A stretch of 29,023 bases of DNA from a virus, in IMG/VR virus record IMGVR_UViG_3300020469_000185, positions 1 through 29,023 of that record; one strand, 5' to 3'. Below, in pieces: positions 25,834 to 29,023 of the stretch (the stretch's first letter is position 1; every line of letters starts with the position of its first letter). The notes beneath the pieces are model-generated. The model was not told the origin of the DNA. It ran no database searches and saw nothing but the letters and a program-made list of their open reading frames with translations. The translations under genes and the position numbers were made by a program.

Positions 25834-26418
25834 TCTTTTTAAGTTTGGAATACTACCAAACGTTCCTTTGATAAAACAATTAAATGCTAGACTAACTCTA
25901 GTTCTATCAGTTTTATTTTTCATAACTTCATGACTTAAATTGCTTGGAAAAAATATTACACTATTATCTTGTACAGGCATCCACCAAGTTTTACTGTTGT
26001 ATAAAGTAAAATCTTCAGATTGAAATTCAAACATTGCGTCTTGATTATTTTCAAAATAAATTTTATCATCTTCTATTGCTTGTAGATAAAACACTCCGCT
26101 TATAAAACTATTAGGATGTTTATGATTATGATGATATTCATTATTTTCGGTATAATTTATCCAACTTTGTGTAATATAAGGATCTACTTCTTTAGACTTA
26201 TATACGTCAAAAAAGTATTCTTGTAGTTTGTTTTCTAATGCAATTTTTAAATTTTCAAGTTCAGGATCTTCTAATACAAAACTATTTTCAGTAATTCTAT
26301 TTCCTAAATTTACTATTGTTTTATGTTTGTAATCCAAAATATGATTAGTCTCAGCATCAGACAACGGATCAAGTGTGGCTAATCCAATTGGTGTGGGAAA
26401 TATTCCTGATACATTCAT
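25822..26418 (-). CDS. 2OG-Fe(II) oxygenase-like protein (PF13759/TIGR02466 type)
   Basis: A 198-residue protein with SGIFPTPIGLATL at the N-terminus, YHHNHKHPNSFISGVFYLQ at 95-113, SVIFFPSNLSHEVMKN at 153-168 and RTRVSLAFNCFIKG at 172-185. Likely ligands are His99, His101 and His163, with Arg174 as anchor; His replaces the acid, as in the genes at 4588, 8074 and 8687. The ligand positions (99, 101, 163) equal those of the 4588-5187 protein, so these two are close in design. It is expressed from its own promoter-like element at 26424-26431, divergent from the second halogenase-like gene. Confidence 0.8.
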   Translation of the reverse strand: MNVSGIFPTPIGLATLDPLSDAETNHILDYKHKTIVNLGNRITENSFVLEDPELENLKIALENKLQEYFFDVYKSKEVDPYITQSWINYTENNEYHHNHKHPNSFISGVFYLQAIEDDKIYFENNQDAMFEFQSEDFTLYNSKTWWMPVQDNSVIFFPSNLSHEVMKNKTDRTRVSLAFNCFIKGTFGSIPNLKRLNL

Positions 26419-26423
26419 ATTAA

Positions 26424-26431
26424 TAGTTATT
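26424..26431 (-). promoter_or_regulatory. Late-promoter-like element, predicted leaderless start of the 26418 oxygenase gene
   Basis: On the minus strand AATAACTA (two mismatches from TATAAATA) is followed by TTAAT and ATG. The spacing is again five bases. The box resembles the one before the related oxygenase at 5187 (TATAACTA). Confidence 0.4.
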
Positions 26432-26472
26432 TTTCTTTGTTATCAGATCAAACAATATTGATTATATGTATG

Positions 26473-26480
26473 AATAATTA
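26473..26480 (+). promoter_or_regulatory. Late-promoter-like element, predicted leaderless start of the second halogenase-like gene
   Basis: AATAATTA (two mismatches from TATAAATA) is followed by ATTAT and ATG at 26486, again five bases. No Shine-Dalgarno sequence is present in the AT-rich upstream DNA. Confidence 0.35.
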
Positions 26481-26485
26481 ATTAT

Positions 26486-27679
26486 ATGAGCCAAAAAAAG
26501 ATAGCAGTAATCGGAACAGGTACAGCCGGAATAATCAGTATTTCGCACTGTCTTGCACATTTAAGCAATGAATGGGAAGTTTATTCAATACACGATCCTA
26601 ATAAACCTATACTAGGAATTGGTGAAAGTACCTCAACACAGATTCCAGAAAACTTGTTTAATAGTATTGGCTTTAATTTAAACGACATAGAACATAACGA
26701 CTTAGACGCTACTCTTAAACTAGGAGTTAAGTTTACTAATTGGCGAGAAAAAGAATTTTATAGTCATATGATGGTTCCTCGTTATGGTATACATTTTAAT
26801 AATTTTAAATTAAAAGAATATGCATTTAACAGATTTAATAAAATTTATAATCAGCGGTTTAATGAGATACACGGGCAAGTTGAATCAACTGTAAACACAG
26901 ATACTTGTGTAAACGTAACAGTTGATAGTAATATACACAAGTTTGATTTTGTAATCGACTGTGGCGGGTGGCCAGCAGATTATTCAGAATACAATTACTC
27001 TAAACATATCCCGGTAAACACTTGTTTAGTAAACATGATTCCAGAACCCGGTACATGGAAATACACACATCATGTTGCAACACCCGACGGGTGGATGTTT
27101 GGTATTCCCCTACAAACACGACAAGGTTGGGGATATCTGTACAATAAAGATACTACTAATAAAGACACTGCTATAAAAAATATGTCTACATTTTTTGATA
27201 AAAAAGATTTTAGCAAAGAAAATTTAAAAGAATTTAATTTTCAAAGTTATAGAGCAAAGAAATATATAGATGGTAGAATTGTAAAGAACGGCAATCGTGC
27301 TATGTTTTATGAACCTATAGAAGCGTTAAGCGGATATTTTTATGACCAAGTACTGCGTTACTTTTTTGATTATCTTCAATTAAAATATACTAATGAACAA
27401 GTTAACAAAGAACTAGATATAATTGCAAACAATATTGAACTAGGTATATGTTATCTCTATCATGGTGGTAGTAATTACGATACTGCGTTTTGGAAACATG
27501 CAAAAGAAATTACTAATCAAAAATTAAATACTGATCAGTATTGGAAAGACACAGTAACAGAAATATCCAAACTTAAAAATTCACACAATGGTGGATTTGG
27601 ATATATGGGTGTTGGTGCATTTACTATGAAAAGTTGGTTAGACTTTGAAGAAAATTTAGGATTTAAAACGTTTAATTAA
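26486..27679 (+). CDS. Divergent, short flavin-dependent halogenase-like protein
   Basis: A 397-residue protein of the tryptophan-halogenase family. GTGTAG at 10-15 is the FAD GxGxxG; GIGESTSTQIP at 44-54 is the second flavin motif; Lys78 (TLKLGVKFTNW) fits the catalytic lysine; GWMFGIP at 202-208 corresponds to GWxWxIP, with Phe205 in place of the second Trp; and MFYEPIEAL at 273-281 keeps the glutamate block. It is about 100 residues shorter than PrnA/RebH and than the copy at 6581-8077, losing mainly the middle and C-terminal parts. The changed signature and length suggest a different substrate, a monooxygenase role, or lost halogenation. It stands alone between oxygenase genes, with its own promoter-like element, and overlaps the converging P4H-like gene by eight bases. 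Confidence 0.75.
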   Translation: MSQKKIAVIGTGTAGIISISHCLAHLSNEWEVYSIHDPNKPILGIGESTSTQIPENLFNSIGFNLNDIEHNDLDATLKLGVKFTNWREKEFYSHMMVPRYGIHFNNFKLKEYAFNRFNKIYNQRFNEIHGQVESTVNTDTCVNVTVDSNIHKFDFVIDCGGWPADYSEYNYSKHIPVNTCLVNMIPEPGTWKYTHHVATPDGWMFGIPLQTRQGWGYLYNKDTTNKDTAIKNMSTFFDKKDFSKENLKEFNFQSYRAKKYIDGRIVKNGNRAMFYEPIEALSGYFYDQVLRYFFDYLQLKYTNEQVNKELDIIANNIELGICYLYHGGSNYDTAFWKHAKEITNQKLNTDQYWKDTVTEISKLKNSHNGGFGYMGVGAFTMKSWLDFEENLGFKTFN

Positions 27680-28271
27680 TATATACTGCCCAAGTATTCA
27701 TTACGTATTTTTCACCTGTTAAGGGCGGATTTCCGCGGTGTGTGTGCGTGAAACTGCCAGGACATATCATAATACTACCTTGTTTAGGTTTTACTCTAAT
27801 ACCTTGATACAAAAATTCAGTTTCTCCGCCTTCTTCGACATCATTTAAGTATAACATAACAAGCAACAATCTATGTCCATGATGTACACTATCCTGTTCC
27901 CAATGCCACACATGATATCCTTGTCCAGGCACAGTTTTTTGTATTTTTACATATCCGTCTAGAGTATGTGTAGTTGTTTGCGTAAGATCGTATTTGGTAA
28001 TATACTGATTGTAACAATTCCAAAATGCTTCTTTAAATGTTTGGAATATTATTTTGTCATTTGCTGAGGTAATTGAATTTGAAGGTAGAAGATCCGGTGT
28101 TTCAGTTAAGTCATACATATCTGTATCTTTTGTAAGTTTAGCAACACCTTCTTTTGATTGTCTATCAATAGATAATCCTGCATTTTTTACTTCTTCAAAA
28201 TGTTTGATAATATTTTCGCAAGTTTGTTTATCAACAGCATTATCATATACTTCTACAAAATTATATTCCAT
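27672..28271 (-). CDS. 2OG-Fe(II) oxygenase, prolyl-4-hydroxylase-like
   Basis: A 199-residue protein with GYHVWHWEQDSVHHGHR (His123, Glu125), LLLVMLYLNDVEEGGETEF at 135-153, a PKQGSIMICPGSFTHTHRGN segment (distal His176) and Lys188 in GEKYVMNTW. This is a complete P4H-like HxE...H site. It is the closest relative in the window of the 25231 protein, with the same ligand numbering. It starts two bases after the stop of the gene at 28274, with AAGG in the overlap region before the ATG, so the two oxygenases form a two-gene unit transcribed from the element at 28879-28886. Confidence 0.88.
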   Translation of the reverse strand: MEYNFVEVYDNAVDKQTCENIIKHFEEVKNAGLSIDRQSKEGVAKLTKDTDMYDLTETPDLLPSNSITSANDKIIFQTFKEAFWNCYNQYITKYDLTQTTTHTLDGYVKIQKTVPGQGYHVWHWEQDSVHHGHRLLLVMLYLNDVEEGGETEFLYQGIRVKPKQGSIMICPGSFTHTHRGNPPLTGEKYVMNTWAVYIN

Positions 28272-28273
28272 TT

Positions 28274-28873
28274 TTATACCTTAAAGTTAAAGTTAATTAC
28301 CATACGAAAATCACTATTGTAAGGATGTGATCCTGCATGTAACGTTGCACCGTCAAAGATTACTATTCTTCCTTTTTTAGGAGATATTTTTGCAATTTCT
28401 TTTGTTCCATCAAACAAAAATGTATCACCATCACAATCATTTACATAATATATTCCTGCATAATGCGGAGTTTCATTATCTATGTGCGGTGTATTATGTG
28501 TACCATTTATTTTACTTCTATGCTGTGTTTGAAAGTTTGCTTTGACTCTTAAAATTTCACCAGTATTTAAATTTAGTTTTTCAAGTATTGCTCTAAATAA
28601 ATCTTCTGCTAGGGGTGCTGATTCTGAATTACGTACAGTATTGCCGTCATCGTTACTAAAAAATACATGAATAAATGCTAGGTATTCTTGTATATTGTCA
28701 TAATCTTGTTTGGCATTTTCAAACTCATGCGATTTTACTGTAAGTAATGTTCTACTTAGATACCATGGAAAAAATGGATTACATAGATCAGATAGAATCT
28801 TATTTGCGAATGAATCAGCAACTAAATCATCTATTACTAAATGAGTCTTACCCTGTAGTATATCGTTGGACAT
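28274..28873 (-). CDS. 2OG-Fe(II) oxygenase with canonical HxD
   Basis: A 199-residue protein with NTPHIDNETPHYAGIYYVND at 127-146 (His130, Asp132), GRIVIFDGATLHAGSHP at 168-184 (distal His179) and FRMVINFNF at 189-197 (Arg190 as 2-oxoglutarate anchor). The HxD...H...R order is complete. The N-terminal half (VIDDLVADSFANKILSDL) is the usual helical lead-in of this fold in marine phages. It has a promoter-like element five bases before its ATG and leads the pair with the P4H-like gene downstream. The substrate is unknown. Confidence 0.85.
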   Translation of the reverse strand: MSNDILQGKTHLVIDDLVADSFANKILSDLCNPFFPWYLSRTLLTVKSHEFENAKQDYDNIQEYLAFIHVFFSNDDGNTVRNSESAPLAEDLFRAILEKLNLNTGEILRVKANFQTQHRSKINGTHNTPHIDNETPHYAGIYYVNDCDGDTFLFDGTKEIAKISPKKGRIVIFDGATLHAGSHPYNSDFRMVINFNFKV

Positions 28874-28878
28874 ACTAG

Positions 28879-28886
28879 TACTTATG
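28879..28886 (-). promoter_or_regulatory. Late-promoter-like element, predicted leaderless start of the 28873 oxygenase gene
   Basis: On the minus strand CATAAGTA (two mismatches from TATAAATA) is followed by CTAGT and ATG. It is the sixth case of five-base spacing in the window. Confidence 0.4.
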
Positions 28887-28916
28887 AATTAAATTGTTTA
28901 GTATTAAGGTTTGTGA

Positions 28917-29023
28917 CTACTCAGGATATTCTGCGTAACGCTTTTGTTTTACCCAACCAGTAGTGTTATCGGCTTGATAAGCACTTTCGTCCCAACGCCA
29001 TTTGTGTTGTACGTCTGGTCTTG
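28917..29023 (-). CDS. C-terminal fragment of an unidentified protein (runs off the right edge)
   Basis: The minus strand is open from the right edge to a TAG at 28917-28919 and encodes a 34-residue tail, RPDVQHKWRWDESAYQADNT followed by TGWVKQKRYAEYPE. The codon use and hydrophilic composition look like real coding sequence, and it ends just before the promoter region of the next gene, as expected for a leftward neighbour. I do not recognise the family from so short a piece. Confidence 0.55.
   Translation of the reverse strand, partial: RPDVQHKWRWDESAYQADNTTGWVKQKRYAEYPE

Noticed and set aside
1-29023. tRNA genes, integrase, transposons, rho-independent terminators
   Set aside because: I saw no convincing tRNA fold, recombinase motif, inverted-repeat element or GC-rich hairpin with a T run. 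Gaps between genes are under 80 bases. A weak RNA structure could be missed by eye.

Overview
The window looks like part of the genome of a marine T4-like myovirus (contractile tail), of the kind that infects cyanobacteria or SAR11-type bacteria. The evidence is strongly AT-rich DNA, densely packed genes with overlapping ends, T4-type neck and tail-completion genes (gp14 and gp15 homologues), very large modular tail-fibre genes, and late promoters close to the T4 consensus TATAAATA. The host cannot be fixed from the sequence. No photosynthesis genes, tRNA, integrase, insertion sequence or CRISPR array was seen.

Layout. (1) 1-1505, minus strand: a fibre or adhesin-like structural gene running off the left edge, with YadA-head-type repeats. 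(2) 1555-4163, plus: gp14-like neck and gp15-like tail sheath stabiliser genes, then an overlapping Nudix hydrolase (4145-4591). (3) 4588-6572: a 2-oxoglutarate/Fe(II) (2OG) oxygenase, a DUF6065-like gene on the plus strand, a stand-alone J-domain protein and a small unknown. (4) 6581-12306, minus: a tightly coupled run transcribed leftward in the order coiled-coil protein, U32-like/methyltransferase fusion, three 2OG oxygenases, flavin-dependent halogenase. (5) 12353-25153, minus: a virion-structure block with an unknown protein, a 2378-residue modular fibre, a poly-glycine protein, a subtilisin-type protease and a 972-residue repeat fibre. (6) 25231-28873: a strand-alternating accessory cluster of four 2OG oxygenases around a second, divergent halogenase-like gene. 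A C-terminal gene fragment lies at the right edge.

How the genes may work together. Eight 2OG-type oxygenases, two halogenase-family flavoproteins and one U32-like/methyltransferase fusion occur in 29 kb beside fibre genes. This points to a phage-encoded tailoring capacity (hydroxylation, halogenation, methylation) acting on an unknown host metabolite, glycan or virion component. That link is inference.

Two features deserve most attention. First, six accessory genes have a late-promoter-like octamer (NATAANTA) exactly five bases before their ATG, which predicts transcripts that begin at the start codon (leaderless), while several structural genes have a longer leader with a Shine-Dalgarno sequence. 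Second, two different fibres carry cupredoxin-like domains with a complete set of type-1 copper ligands (His, Cys-x2-His-x2-Met).
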